Source: Epibacterium ulvae (GTDB lineage Bacteria; Pseudomonadota; Alphaproteobacteria; Rhodobacterales; Rhodobacteraceae). From it: 64,000 nucleotides of DNA. A model generated the notes under the pieces. That model did not search any database. It was not told the origin of the DNA and saw only the letters and a program-made list of their open reading frames with translations. The position numbers were made by a program, and so were the translations under genes. The stretch lies in NCBI RefSeq assembly GCF_900102795.1, contig NZ_FMWG01000010.1, forward strand, positions 81,781 through 145,780, written 5' to 3'. Every line of letters begins with the position of its first letter. Within the stretch, counting starts at the first letter, position 1. Below, one piece after another: positions 54,136 to 62,824 of the stretch.

Positions 54136-54942
54136 ATGAGCTATGAACTCAATACTCTTTCCACAAGCGGTGCAACGCTTTGCAGCTATGGTGATTCGAA
54201 ACTGCTTGTTCGTGGTCCAGAGCGTAAACTGGATCAGCCTTTTCTTGCATTTCTTGGAAGTACAGAAACCTTTGGAAGATTTGTTGAAACCCCGTTTGCA
54301 GCAAAAGTAGAGCAGCTTACAAAGCTGCGATGCGTAAACCTAGCCGCTATAAATGGCGGTCTGGACAGTTTCCATCGCGATGAGGGGTTATGCGCAATTG
54401 CAGCGCAGGCCGAAGGTCTCGTGTTACAGGTGATGGGCGCGCAGAATATCTCGAATGAGTTTTATAGCGTTCATCCACGCCGAAATGACCGCTTTCTACG
54501 TGCACACCCACGCCTGACAGAGCTGTATCCTGAGGTGGATTTCACTGAATTCCACTTTAACAAACATATGCTTACCTTGCTCGAAGATCGATCGGCAGAG
54601 CGATTTGAGCAGGTCAAAACACACCTGCAACAGGTTTGGCTGCAGCGTATGGAAGAGCTTTTGGAGCGGTTTGCAAAGCCGGTCCTCTTGCTGTGGCTGC
54701 GATATGATCTGGGTGTTGAAACTGAATATTCACAGGAACCTGTATTGGTAGAGCAGCATATGATCGATGCGCTGGAAAACGCGGTCGAAGCGGTTGTGCC
54801 GCTGGATGTGCAGACCGCTCTGGACACTGGCGACATCGGCTCCATGATATACGGGCAGTTGGAATTGCCAACGGCGCGGCTCATGCTTGGGCCTGCAACA
54901 CATCGTAAAATTGCTGAAGAAATCGCCTCATATTTTGAGTAA
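54136..54942 (+). CDS. DUF6473-like protein of unknown function
   Basis: 268 residues, soluble. The opening YGDSKLLVRGPERKLDQPFLA (core YGDSKLLVRGP) and FLGSTETFGRFVETPF mark the Rhodobacterales DUF6473 type. A GLDSFHRD and a GAQNISNEFYSVHPRRNDRF block (core NEFYSVHPRRNDRF) may belong to a sulfotransferase-like or SGNH-like site, but I cannot support an activity. AAGGTGG precedes the ATG. A bidirectional terminator separates it from etfA. Confidence 0.6.
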   Translation: MSYELNTLSTSGATLCSYGDSKLLVRGPERKLDQPFLAFLGSTETFGRFVETPFAAKVEQLTKLRCVNLAAINGGLDSFHRDEGLCAIAAQAEGLVLQVMGAQNISNEFYSVHPRRNDRFLRAHPRLTELYPEVDFTEFHFNKHMLTLLEDRSAERFEQVKTHLQQVWLQRMEELLERFAKPVLLLWLRYDLGVETEYSQEPVLVEQHMIDALENAVEAVVPLDVQTALDTGDIGSMIYGQLELPTARLMLGPATHRKIAEEIASYFE

Positions 54943-54973
54943 TCATCTCAGGGTGGCGAGGGTCTTAAATGCA

Positions 54974-55001
54974 AAAAGACCCGCTCAAAGGCGGGCCTTT
55001 T
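54974..55001. terminator. Bidirectional terminator between DUF6473 gene and etfA
   Basis: CCCGC (54980-54984) pairs with GCGGG (54991-54995) around a 6-nt loop; A-run before and T-run after extend the stem. Both strands have a hairpin and T-run, matching the convergent genes. Confidence 0.75.
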
Positions 55002-55021
55002 CAGATACATATTATGATGTT

Positions 55022-55951
55022 TTAGCTAAGCTTTTCGGTCAAAGCAGGCACCGCTTCAAAGAGATCGGCGACGAGGCCGAAGTCTGCGACCTGGAAGATT
55101 GGAGCTTCTTCGTCTTTGTTGATTGCAACAATGATCTTGCTATCTTTCATACCGGCTAGGTGCTGGATCGCGCCAGAGATACCAACCGCGATGTACAGCT
55201 CAGGTGCGACAACCTTACCGGTCTGACCAACCTGCCAATCATTAGGGGCAAAGCCTGAATCGACAGCCGCGCGGGATGCACCCACAGCCGCGCCAAGCTT
55301 ATCCGCAAGCTTTTCGATGATGGCAAAATCTTCTTCAGAACCAACACCACGCCCGCCAGAGACAACAACGCCAGCGGATGTCAGTTCAGGACGGTCAGAT
55401 TCAGCCACCTTGTCTTCAATCCATTCCGATAGGCCGGGGTTTTCAGCCGCTGAAATGGTTTCAACCGGAGCCTCTGCGCCTGCGCCCGCTGCATCAAAAC
55501 CTGCGGTGCGGAAGGTGATAACCTTCTTTGCATCAGAGGATTTGACCACCTGGATTGCATTGCCTGCATAGATCGGGCGTTCAAATGTGTCGGCATCAAC
55601 AACCGCGCTGACATCTGACAGCACCATCACATCCAGCAGCGCCGCAACGCGGGGCAGGATGTTTTTGGCATCTGTGGTCGCCGGGGCAACGATATGGCTA
55701 TAATCGCTTGCCAGACCCGCGATCAGCGCCGCTGTGGGTTCTGCCAGACGATGGCCAAGGCTTGCATCCTCAGCTACCATAACTTTTGCAACACCGTCGA
55801 TTTTAGCGGCCTCTGCGCCCGCTGCGGCAGCAGAAGACCCTGCCGCCAGAACGGTGACATCCCCCAGTGCTTGGGCTGCGGTTACAGCTTTTGCAGTTGC
55901 ATCCAGCGCCAATGCGCCATCGGTGACTTCTGCGAGAAGAAGAACAGCCAT
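55022..55951 (-). CDS. etfA: Electron transfer flavoprotein alpha subunit
   Basis: 309 residues. It binds FAD and carries electrons from acyl-CoA dehydrogenases to ETF:ubiquinone oxidoreductase. Conserved parts: [21 protein letters not shown] (core VVSGGRGVG), the FAD block [19 protein letters not shown] (core [12 protein letters not shown]), and [11 protein letters not shown]. It overlaps the etfB stop by one base and follows it in the usual order. Confidence 0.96.
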   Translation of the reverse strand: MAVLLLAEVTDGALALDATAKAVTAAQALGDVTVLAAGSSAAAAGAEAAKIDGVAKVMVAEDASLGHRLAEPTAALIAGLASDYSHIVAPATTDAKNILPRVAALLDVMVLSDVSAVVDADTFERPIYAGNAIQVVKSSDAKKVITFRTAGFDAAGAGAEAPVETISAAENPGLSEWIEDKVAESDRPELTSAGVVVSGGRGVGSEEDFAIIEKLADKLGAAVGASRAAVDSGFAPNDWQVGQTGKVVAPELYIAVGISGAIQHLAGMKDSKIIVAINKDEEAPIFQVADFGLVADLFEAVPALTEKLS

Positions 55952-56709
55952 TATACAGCCCCCGCTTCTTTGAGTTTTTCAACCAGTTCGTCGACGGAGC
56001 CAACCTTGATGCCAGCTGCGCGTTCAGACGGTTCTTTGGTTTCGACCACGGTCAGACGCGGAGAGACATCTACGCCGTAATCTGCGGGAGTCTTTTCATC
56101 CAGAGGCTTTTTCTTTGCCTTCATGATGTTTGGCAGCGAAGCGTAGCGGGGCTCGTTCAGGCGCAGATCAACGCTGATGATGGACGGCAAATTGACGGAT
56201 ACCGTCTGCAGGCCGCCGTCAACTTCGCGGGTCACTTTTGCGCGCTCGCCTTCGATTTCAACTTCGGATGCAAAGGTCGCCTGCGACCATCCCAGCAAAG
56301 CAGAGAGCATCTGGCCGGTTGCATTCATATCGTTGTCGATTGCCTGCTTGCCGCAGAGAACCAGACCGGGCTGTTCTTCTTCAACAACTTTGGCCAGCAG
56401 TTTCGCAACGGCCAAAGGCTCGATATCAGTGTGCACGTCATCCGCAGCGTTGATCAAAATGGCACGATCCGCGCCCATGGCCAATGCGGTGCGCAGCGTT
56501 TCCTGCGCCTGTTTGACACCGATAGAAACGGCGACAACTTCGCTCGCAGTGCCTTTTTCCTTGAGCCGGATTGCCTCTTCAACGGCAATTTCGTCGAAAG
56601 GGTTCATCGACATTTTAACGTTGGCGAGATCAACTCCGCTGCTGTCCGCTTTCACGCGAACTTTCACATTATAGTCAATCACGCGTTTGACAGGCACCAA
56701 GACCTTCAT
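55951..56709 (-). CDS. etfB: Electron transfer flavoprotein beta subunit
   Basis: 252 residues. AMP-binding partner of EtfA. Conserved parts: the N-terminal [34 protein letters not shown], and the loop [18 protein letters not shown] that contacts dehydrogenases. AAGGAG lies about 10 nt before the ATG. A 6-bp hairpin (56733-56752) lies in the leader and a TTTGCG array lies farther upstream. Confidence 0.96.
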   Translation of the reverse strand: MKVLVPVKRVIDYNVKVRVKADSSGVDLANVKMSMNPFDEIAVEEAIRLKEKGTASEVVAVSIGVKQAQETLRTALAMGADRAILINAADDVHTDIEPLAVAKLLAKVVEEEQPGLVLCGKQAIDNDMNATGQMLSALLGWSQATFASEVEIEGERAKVTREVDGGLQTVSVNLPSIISVDLRLNEPRYASLPNIMKAKKKPLDEKTPADYGVDVSPRLTVVETKEPSERAAGIKVGSVDELVEKLKEAGAV

Positions 56710-56732
56710 GGGCGTTTTCTCCTTAACAAGGG

Positions 56733-56752
56733 AGCCACCTTTCAGAGTGGCT
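56733..56752 (-). repeat. Small hairpin in the etfB leader
   Basis: AGCCAC (56733-56738) and GTGGCT (56747-56752) pair around an 8-nt loop, just upstream of the etfB ribosome binding site. Confidence 0.35.
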
Positions 56753-56814
56753 GCTATGCTCTCGCCGTCTTGATATCGGTTGTCGGATAGCTGTGACAGA
56801 GCAAAATCGTCACC

Positions 56815-56961
56815 TTTGCGTGGATCGACGTCACGTTTGCGACTTTTGCGTTATTTTGCCTAAGAAAACCAATGCGTTTTAGCAGAGCCTGAGGCCTTTG
56901 CAGGTGCAGAAAAAAAATCCAATTGGACTGATTCTTGCGCATTGGCACTCTCATTTTTGCG
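56815..56961 (-). repeat. TTTGCG/CGCAAA repeat array upstream of etfBA
   Basis: On the plus strand TTTGCG starts at 56815, 56836, 56845 and 56956, with close forms TTTGCC at 56855, TTTGCA at 56897 and CTTGCG at 56934. Read in the direction of etfB these are CGCAAA, the same hexamer as in the pckA/chvI array. Spacings of 21, 9 and 10 bp keep the first four on one face of the helix. It fills most of the 281-bp gap before etfB. Confidence 0.6.
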
Positions 56962-56990
56962 AATCATTGCGTGCGCGATCAGTTTTGAGG

Positions 56991-57563
56991 TCAGCGATTT
57001 GCGCCTGGAACCCATAGAACATCATCCGCGCCATTGTCGTTTGCCACACGGGCTGCGACAAAGAACCAGTCTGACAAGCGGTTCAGATATGTTATGGCGA
57101 TAGCATTGATATCCTCTTGCAATGCCAGCTCTGTGCTCAGCCGTTCTGCGCGCCGCGCCACGGTACGGCACACATGAAGCTGTGCGGACAAGGCTGATCC
57201 GCCCGGCAGTATGAAACTGCGCAGCGCTGCAAGGTCTTTGTTCATCGTATCGATTTCAGTTTCAAGGCGATCCACCTGTGATTGGGCAACGCGCAGGGGG
57301 GAATAGTCCGCCTCAGCATCCTTCGCCATGTCTGGTCGACAAAGGTCCGCACCCAGATCAAAGAGATCATTTTGAATACGAGAGAGCGCCTCATCTATTG
57401 TGCCATCCGCATGTAGGCGCGCAACGCCAACAAATGCGTTCAATTCGTCTGATGTTCCATAGGCATTCACACGCGCGCTGTGTTTGGCGACGCGTTCGCC
57501 ATTTCCCAGCGCGGTGTCCCCTTTATCGCCTGTGCGCGTATAGATTTTGTTTAAGACGACCAT
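56991..57563 (-). CDS. Cob(I)alamin adenosyltransferase, PduO type
   Basis: 190 residues. The ATP site TRTGDKGDTALGNG is at about 9-22, followed by YGTSDELNAFVG and LPGGSALSAQLHVCRTVARRAER (cores LPGGS and HVCRTVARRAER). It adenosylates cob(I)alamin to give coenzyme B12, required by ethylmalonyl-CoA and methylmalonyl-CoA mutases. It starts 4 bp after the HIG1-like gene, so both are probably on one transcript that runs toward etfB. Confidence 0.92.
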   Translation of the reverse strand: MVVLNKIYTRTGDKGDTALGNGERVAKHSARVNAYGTSDELNAFVGVARLHADGTIDEALSRIQNDLFDLGADLCRPDMAKDAEADYSPLRVAQSQVDRLETEIDTMNKDLAALRSFILPGGSALSAQLHVCRTVARRAERLSTELALQEDINAIAITYLNRLSDWFFVAARVANDNGADDVLWVPGANR

Positions 57564-57567
57564 CAGA

Positions 57568-57768
57568 TCAGGCTCCTTGACGCAGGTACATAAAAATCAA
57601 CAATAAAACGACTGCGATGAATTGAAACAGCAGCCGCAACCGCATCAGGGTGTTAGAGTGCTTACGGTGGAACGCGCCCCCTTTGCCAAAGGACCCCAGT
57701 CCAATGACCAGCACAATTGCGGTGGCCGTCACGCCAAGAAGGCCAAGAATATAAAAGGAAAGGTCCAT
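57568..57768 (-). CDS. HIG1-domain twin-transmembrane protein
   Basis: 66 residues: two hydrophobic helices (about 5-24 and 44-62) joined by a basic loop GKGGAFHRKHSNTLMRLR. This matches small alphaproteobacterial proteins of the HIG1 type, whose mitochondrial relatives modulate cytochrome c oxidase. The function here is not shown. It lies 4 bp before the adenosyltransferase gene. Confidence 0.8.
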   Translation of the reverse strand: MDLSFYILGLLGVTATAIVLVIGLGSFGKGGAFHRKHSNTLMRLRLLFQFIAVVLLLIFMYLRQGA

Positions 57769-57836
57769 TATTTGGGATCCTGTAGCTATGGAATTGGCAG
57801 CGCAGGCTGTTTCGCTGCGTCTGTCATCTTTTAGGC

Positions 57837-58667
57837 TTATCTAAGGCGCATGAGAATGCGGTCAATTGCCCGCGTGCTCAAAACTCGTTTCAGCCGCCCT
57901 GCGATATGGGTCGGTGTTGTAACATAGTATCGGGCGCGCGGGCGTTTTGCTTCACACGCGTGCGCAAGCCGATCCGTCACAGCACGGGCAGGACGTTCAA
58001 ACGTGTCAGGTCCTGAACTGTGATACAGCCGTTTTAGCAAGCTTTTTTCATACCGGTCACGCAGCGCAGAGTTTTTCCAGTCGATATGGCGTTCAAAATG
58101 CGGGATGGAGTTTTCCCGGATCTTTGATGTCACCGGGCCCGGTTCGATAAGGGCAACATGAATACCAGTTCCTGCCAGTTCAAGGCGCAGGGTATCCGTA
58201 AGACCCTCAAGGGCAAATTTCGTTGAAACATAAGCCCCGCGCCAAGGAAAGGCGACAAAGCCAAGAATAGAAGAGTTTTGGACAATGCGACCATGGCCTT
58301 GTGCGCGCATGACTGGGATCACTTGTCGGGTCAGATCATGCCAGCCAAAGAAATTCGCCTCAAAAATCTCGCGCAGGCCTTCGGTTGGCAGATCTTCAAC
58401 CGCTCCCGGTAGCCCATATGCGCCGTTGTTAAACAACGCATCCAGCGTGCCGTTGGTTGCATTCAGCACCTCTTTCAGGCCGTTTTCGATGCTTTTTGTA
58501 TCGGTGTAATCTATGCACGGGCTTTCAAACCCTTCGGTGCGCATGCGGTCACAATCTACCTGATTGCGGCATGAGGCAAAAACGCGCCATCCACGATCTC
58601 GCATGCCGTGAGCAGCATCCAAGCCAATCCCAGAAGAGCAGCCCGTAATCAAAAGAGATTTTTGCAT
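57837..58667 (-). CDS. Short-chain dehydrogenase/reductase (SDR)
   Basis: 276 residues. Classical SDR nucleotide motif TGCSSGIG (8-15) and the active-site segment AYVSTKFALEG with Tyr and Lys; the NNAG motif is changed to NNGAYG. The C-terminal extension (RPRARYYVTTPTHIAGRLKR) resembles SDRs acting on lipid or steroid substrates. The substrate is unknown. It is followed on the left by the HIG1 gene on the same strand, about 70 bp away. Confidence 0.88.
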   Translation of the reverse strand: MQKSLLITGCSSGIGLDAAHGMRDRGWRVFASCRNQVDCDRMRTEGFESPCIDYTDTKSIENGLKEVLNATNGTLDALFNNGAYGLPGAVEDLPTEGLREIFEANFFGWHDLTRQVIPVMRAQGHGRIVQNSSILGFVAFPWRGAYVSTKFALEGLTDTLRLELAGTGIHVALIEPGPVTSKIRENSIPHFERHIDWKNSALRDRYEKSLLKRLYHSSGPDTFERPARAVTDRLAHACEAKRPRARYYVTTPTHIAGRLKRVLSTRAIDRILMRLR

Positions 58668-58703
58668 GACAACGGGCCCTTCCTGCAGATGTGTTGCAGG
58701 TCT

Positions 58704-59330
58704 TTATGGAGCCTTGCGCGACACGAGGGAAGCCGCAATCCAGCCAACACGGCCATTTGTTTGGGACTTCAGCCGCAGCCAGCCCGCACCATTGTCTTCC
58801 AGAACCACCACATTTTCATCCGCAACCAGCCGGGCGATTACGGAATAAGACGTGCCAGGACCTTGTCGCATATTGACGCGTGATCCACGGATTTTGCGAA
58901 TATCCTGTGCTGCGGTCTCTGTAGCCTGATTTGCAGGCTGCGGTTCCGTCAGGGCACCTAAACCGCCTTCCAGTGAGGTCAGCTGCAATGTGCTGAGCTG
59001 CTGTGTCTCGTCACCAGCTGGATTGGGTGTGGTGTTGCCCAGCACGAGGAGCGGCTGTGACACCTGTGTCAGCGCTACGGCTTGTGTCACATCAGGTGTG
59101 ACCGCCGAACGCTCAGCGGTGACATGCGCCACCTTTTGAGGCTCAGCGACCACGGGTGCGGGAAAGGTGTCTGCTATTGTAACAATGGGTGGGATATTGG
59201 CGTTTGGTTTTGCAGCAATCTCGGCTGTTTGCACCGCGCGCACAGGTGGCTCAAATGCCGCCCCACCACTTAACTCGTAAAAGGCCCATCCCAGACCTGT
59301 AAAAGACAGCAAAACAAAGCGTAGCGACAT
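58704..59330 (-). CDS. SH3-domain envelope protein
   Basis: 208 residues. An N-terminal membrane anchor or signal (FVLLSFTGLGWAFYEL) is followed by a Pro/Ala/Thr-rich linker and a C-terminal bacterial SH3 domain (about 140-205) with RVNMRQGPGTSYSVI, LEDNGAGWLRLK and GRVGWIAASLV. Such domains bind peptidoglycan or proteins in the periplasm. The ATG at 59330 has GGGGAG 9 nt upstream and is preferred to the ORF start at 59423. Confidence 0.82.
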   Translation of the reverse strand: MSLRFVLLSFTGLGWAFYELSGGAAFEPPVRAVQTAEIAAKPNANIPPIVTIADTFPAPVVAEPQKVAHVTAERSAVTPDVTQAVALTQVSQPLLVLGNTTPNPAGDETQQLSTLQLTSLEGGLGALTEPQPANQATETAAQDIRKIRGSRVNMRQGPGTSYSVIARLVADENVVVLEDNGAGWLRLKSQTNGRVGWIAASLVSRKAP

Positions 59331-59572
59331 GGTGCAACACTCCCCACTTAACATACATAAAATAGCAGACGCGCGTCCCCCAACGCGCAGGATCACCAGC
59401 GAATCTCGCCTGTGGTGATTCATATTAACATAAAATTAAACCCTTGCAGGGGGACAATATCTCTTAAGCTCCCCATAATTTGGAAACAGAGTGTTCTTTC
59501 CCACGTGAAAAAGCGTGATGGTTGAGATTGGGAGTGCTTTACCCTGCTGAACGGGCACAGTATCACAGAGGC

Positions 59573-61921
59573 ATGAGCGACTTGGTTGAAGACCCCGACA
59601 TGCCACCTTCCCCTGATGAGGGGGAAATCCTGGAACCGCTGCGCCGCGCCATTGGCGAGCGTTATCTGACTTATGCGCTCAGCACGATTATGCATCGCGC
59701 GCTGCCGGATGCGCGGGATGGCCTGAAACCTGTGCACCGGCGCATCCTTTATGCGATGAATCGCCTGCGGCTGGGATCGAATGGTGGCTTTCTGAAATCA
59801 GCGAAGATCTCAGGTGACACGATGGGGGATTTCCACCCTCACGGGGATGCGGCGATCTATGACGCGATGGCGCGTCTCGCGCAGGATTTCAACGTGCGCT
59901 ATCCGCTGGTGGATGGTCAGGGCAACTTTGGGAATATTGACGGCGATAACCCGGCCGCGTCGCGTTACACAGAAGCGCGGATGACCTTTGTCGCCGAGGC
60001 AATGCTGGAAGGTCTGAACGAAGACGCCGTCGATTTTCGCGACAACTATGATGGCCGCTTGCAGGAACCTGCAGTTCTGCCCGCGACTTTCCCAAATATT
60101 CTGGCCAATGGGGCTGCGGGTATTGCGGTGGGCATGGCGACCAATATTCCCCCGCACAATATTGCGGAATTGATTGATGCCTGCATTCATCTGGTCAAAA
60201 CGCCGAATGCGCAGGATGACACATTGCTCAACTACGTGCCGGGGCCGGATTTCCCAACCGGCGGCGTGATTGTTGAACCCAAAGAGAACATTGCAAAGGC
60301 CTACAGCACCGGGCGGGGATCTTTCCGCCTGCGCTCTGTGTACGAGGTCGAAGATCTGGGGCGGGGCCAGTGGCAGATCGTTGTCACGGAAATTCCCTAT
60401 CAGGTGCAAAAATCCAAGTTGATCGAAAAGATCGCTGAGCTGATCCAGACGAAGAAAGTGCCTATTCTCGCTGATATTCGCGATGAATCAGCCGAAGACA
60501 TTCGCATCATTCTGGAACCCAAATCCAAGAACGTAGATCCCGAAGTGCTGATGAACATGATGTTCCGCAACTCAGATCTGGAAACGCGTTTCAGCCTCAA
60601 TATGAATGTGCTGATCGATGGGGTCACGCCCAAGGTCTGCTCAATGAAGGAAGTGCTGCGCGCGTTCCTTGATCATCGCCGTGACGTGCTGCAGCGCCGT
60701 AGCCAGCACCGAATGGAAAAAATCGACCACCGGCTTGAGGTGTTGGAAGGCTTTATCATTGCCTTCCTCAATCTGGACCGGGTGATTGATATCATTCGCT
60801 ATGATGATGATCCCAAAGCCGCGTTGATGCGCGAGGACTGGGGTCGGGATCATCCACGCGCGTTCACCGAGGCGGAATATGTCACGCCCGCCGCCGGAAC
60901 AGGTGAGCTGAGCGAGGTTCAGGCCGAAGCAATTCTCAACATGCGCTTGCGCTCTTTGCGCAAACTGGAAGAGATCGAACTGGTGCGCGAACGGGATGCT
61001 TTGCGCGCTGAACGTGCCGAATTGGTTGAACTGTTAGGCTCTGACGAGATCCAGTGGACACGTATCACAGAACAACTCCGCGAAACCAAAAAGCAGTTTG
61101 GCAAAGACTACGCCGGTGGCGCGCGCCGCACTCAATTCGCCGAAGTGGGCGAAATCGAAGAGGTGCCCCTTGAAGCGATGATCGAGCGCGAACCCATCAC
61201 CGTTGTCTGCTCTCAAATGGGGTGGATTCGCGCAATGACCGGCCATATCGATCTGAATCGTGAGCTAAAGTTCAAAGATGGCGATGGCCCGCGTTTTATT
61301 TTCCATGCGGAAACCACCGATCGTTTGCTGGTCTTTGGCTCCAACGGGCGCTTTTACACGCTTTCGGCGGCAAACCTACCGGGCGGCCGCGGCATGGGCG
61401 AACCCGTGCGCCTGATGGTGGATCTGCCCAACGAGGTGGAAATCGTTGATCTGATCATCCACAATCCCGAAGGCAAACTGCTTGTTGCCTCTGATGTTGG
61501 GAATGGCTTCATCTGCGCTGAGAAAGACATCGTTGCCCAAACCAAATCTGGTAAACAGGTCCTGAACGTCAAAGACGAAGAACGTGCCAAGATTTGCTTG
61601 CCGGTGCAGGGGGATCACGTCGCGGTGGTTTCGGAAAACGGAAAATTCCTTGTGTTCTCCGTCGAAGAACTGCCCGAACTGGGCCGGGGCAAAGGGGTGC
61701 GCTTGCAGAAATATAACATGGCCCGCGGCAAACAGGGGGCTTTGGAACTGGACGGCGGTCTGAGCGATATCGCCACCTTTAGTTGGGAGGGTGGCATCTC
61801 GTGGGAGATGGGCGGTGGCAAAACCCGGCATGAACCTGATATGTCAGAATGGCTGGGTAAACGCGGCAGCGTGGGCAAACGACCCCCTTACGGGTTCCCG
61901 CGCAGCTACAAGTTCAAGTAA
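59573..61921 (+). CDS. parC: DNA topoisomerase IV subunit A
   Basis: 782 residues. ParC/GyrA family: the catalytic Tyr132 is in [11 protein letters not shown], the DNA-gate part [19 protein letters not shown] (core [12 protein letters not shown]) and the C-terminal DNA-wrapping domain from about 500. It decatenates chromosomes with ParE, which is not in the window. At the site of E. coli ParC Ser80 there is Ala93. The ATG at 59573 gives the expected N-terminus; a TTG at 59522 would add 17 residues. Confidence 0.93.
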   Translation: MSDLVEDPDMPPSPDEGEILEPLRRAIGERYLTYALSTIMHRALPDARDGLKPVHRRILYAMNRLRLGSNGGFLKSAKISGDTMGDFHPHGDAAIYDAMARLAQDFNVRYPLVDGQGNFGNIDGDNPAASRYTEARMTFVAEAMLEGLNEDAVDFRDNYDGRLQEPAVLPATFPNILANGAAGIAVGMATNIPPHNIAELIDACIHLVKTPNAQDDTLLNYVPGPDFPTGGVIVEPKENIAKAYSTGRGSFRLRSVYEVEDLGRGQWQIVVTEIPYQVQKSKLIEKIAELIQTKKVPILADIRDESAEDIRIILEPKSKNVDPEVLMNMMFRNSDLETRFSLNMNVLIDGVTPKVCSMKEVLRAFLDHRRDVLQRRSQHRMEKIDHRLEVLEGFIIAFLNLDRVIDIIRYDDDPKAALMREDWGRDHPRAFTEAEYVTPAAGTGELSEVQAEAILNMRLRSLRKLEEIELVRERDALRAERAELVELLGSDEIQWTRITEQLRETKKQFGKDYAGGARRTQFAEVGEIEEVPLEAMIEREPITVVCSQMGWIRAMTGHIDLNRELKFKDGDGPRFIFHAETTDRLLVFGSNGRFYTLSAANLPGGRGMGEPVRLMVDLPNEVEIVDLIIHNPEGKLLVASDVGNGFICAEKDIVAQTKSGKQVLNVKDEERAKICLPVQGDHVAVVSENGKFLVFSVEELPELGRGKGVRLQKYNMARGKQGALELDGGLSDIATFSWEGGISWEMGGGKTRHEPDMSEWLGKRGSVGKRPPYGFPRSYKFK

Positions 61922-61946
61922 ACGGCGGTTTTCCGCAAGTTTTGTG

Positions 61947-61974
61947 ACCCTCGCGCCACCGGTGCGGGGGTTTC
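61947..61974 (+). terminator. Terminator after parC
   Basis: ACCCTCGC (61947-61954) and GCGGGGGT (61964-61971) form an 8-bp stem with one wobble and a 9-nt loop, followed by a short T-run. Confidence 0.6.
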
Positions 61975-62056
61975 ATGTTCCGTGGCTTTACCTGTGTTGC
62001 TCTTGCAGCCTATGTCAAAGGCTGAATGTGATTATCGCTCCGTGGGAGAGTTATTG

Positions 62057-62716
62057 ATGCTGCGCATCTTGTCCGTCTTGGCTTGTTTGGCCTTTGTTTC
62101 TGCCTGTACGCCGGCATCACCGGATGATCCCTTGCAGGATCTCGGCAATTTTAGCCTTGGCCACAATGTGGTTGTTGCGCCCAATGTGCAGGTTGTTCCT
62201 GGCTCGAAAGAGGTCAGTACCGAACAATGGATCAATGTCCTGAAAAATGAGATCGACGCACGCTTTGGGCAATACGAAGGTGATCAACTTTATCATTTCG
62301 GGATCAGTATCGAAGGTTTCTTTGTCGCCCCCGGTGGTGTTCCCTTGGTGTTAAGCCCAAAGTCGGTGTTGGCGATTAATGTGACAGTCTGGGATGATGC
62401 AGCAGGGGCGAAATTGAACTCTGAGGTTGAAACCTTCACAGTCTTTGAAACTGCGGACGCAGGCAGCGTCTTTGTAGGGGCCGGTCATACGCGCACTGTG
62501 GATGAACAGGTGCTTGGGCTGGCACGCAATGCGGTGCGCAAAATCGAAGCCTGGATGGTGGAGCAAAACGCAGCAGAGGGCTGGTTCGCTGCGGCGACGA
62601 CAACTGATTCTCTGCCGCCATCAGAAGGTGTGCCAAACCTGCTTGCGCGCCCCGCACCAGCAGATCTTATCGAAAAACCTATCGAAAATCCTGTGGAACT
62701 GACGCCACAAACGTAG
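62057..62716 (+). CDS. Lipoprotein of unknown function
   Basis: 219 residues. A lipobox VSAC near residue 16 marks a lipoprotein. The mature part is acidic, with a conserved-looking core (LGHNVVVAPNVQVVPGSKEVS, core NVVVAPNVQVVPGSKE) and a C-terminal Pro-rich tail (RPAPADLIEKP). I do not recognise a family. GGGAGAG lies 6 nt before the ATG; the longer frame from 61982 is not needed. It sits between parC and tuf. Confidence 0.75.
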   Translation: MLRILSVLACLAFVSACTPASPDDPLQDLGNFSLGHNVVVAPNVQVVPGSKEVSTEQWINVLKNEIDARFGQYEGDQLYHFGISIEGFFVAPGGVPLVLSPKSVLAINVTVWDDAAGAKLNSEVETFTVFETADAGSVFVGAGHTRTVDEQVLGLARNAVRKIEAWMVEQNAAEGWFAAATTTDSLPPSEGVPNLLARPAPADLIEKPIENPVELTPQT

Positions 62717-62824
62717 CGTTTGAGGCGGAAAGTCTTGATTTTTGTGGCGCAGCCAAGTAAGCCGCGCGCGCAGAGGAAACCGGGTCCGGTATGACCCCCC
62801 AATATTCAAAAGGCGCCTAAGAGA

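Noticed and set aside
56754..56954. 66-codon minus-strand frame upstream of etfB
   Set aside because: Composition is not protein-like, there is no ribosome binding site, and the region holds the repeat array.
57797..57818. GCAGCG/CGCTGC stem between HIG1 and the SDR gene as a terminator
   Set aside because: The stem is only 6 bp with a 10-nt loop and there is no T-run in the right direction.
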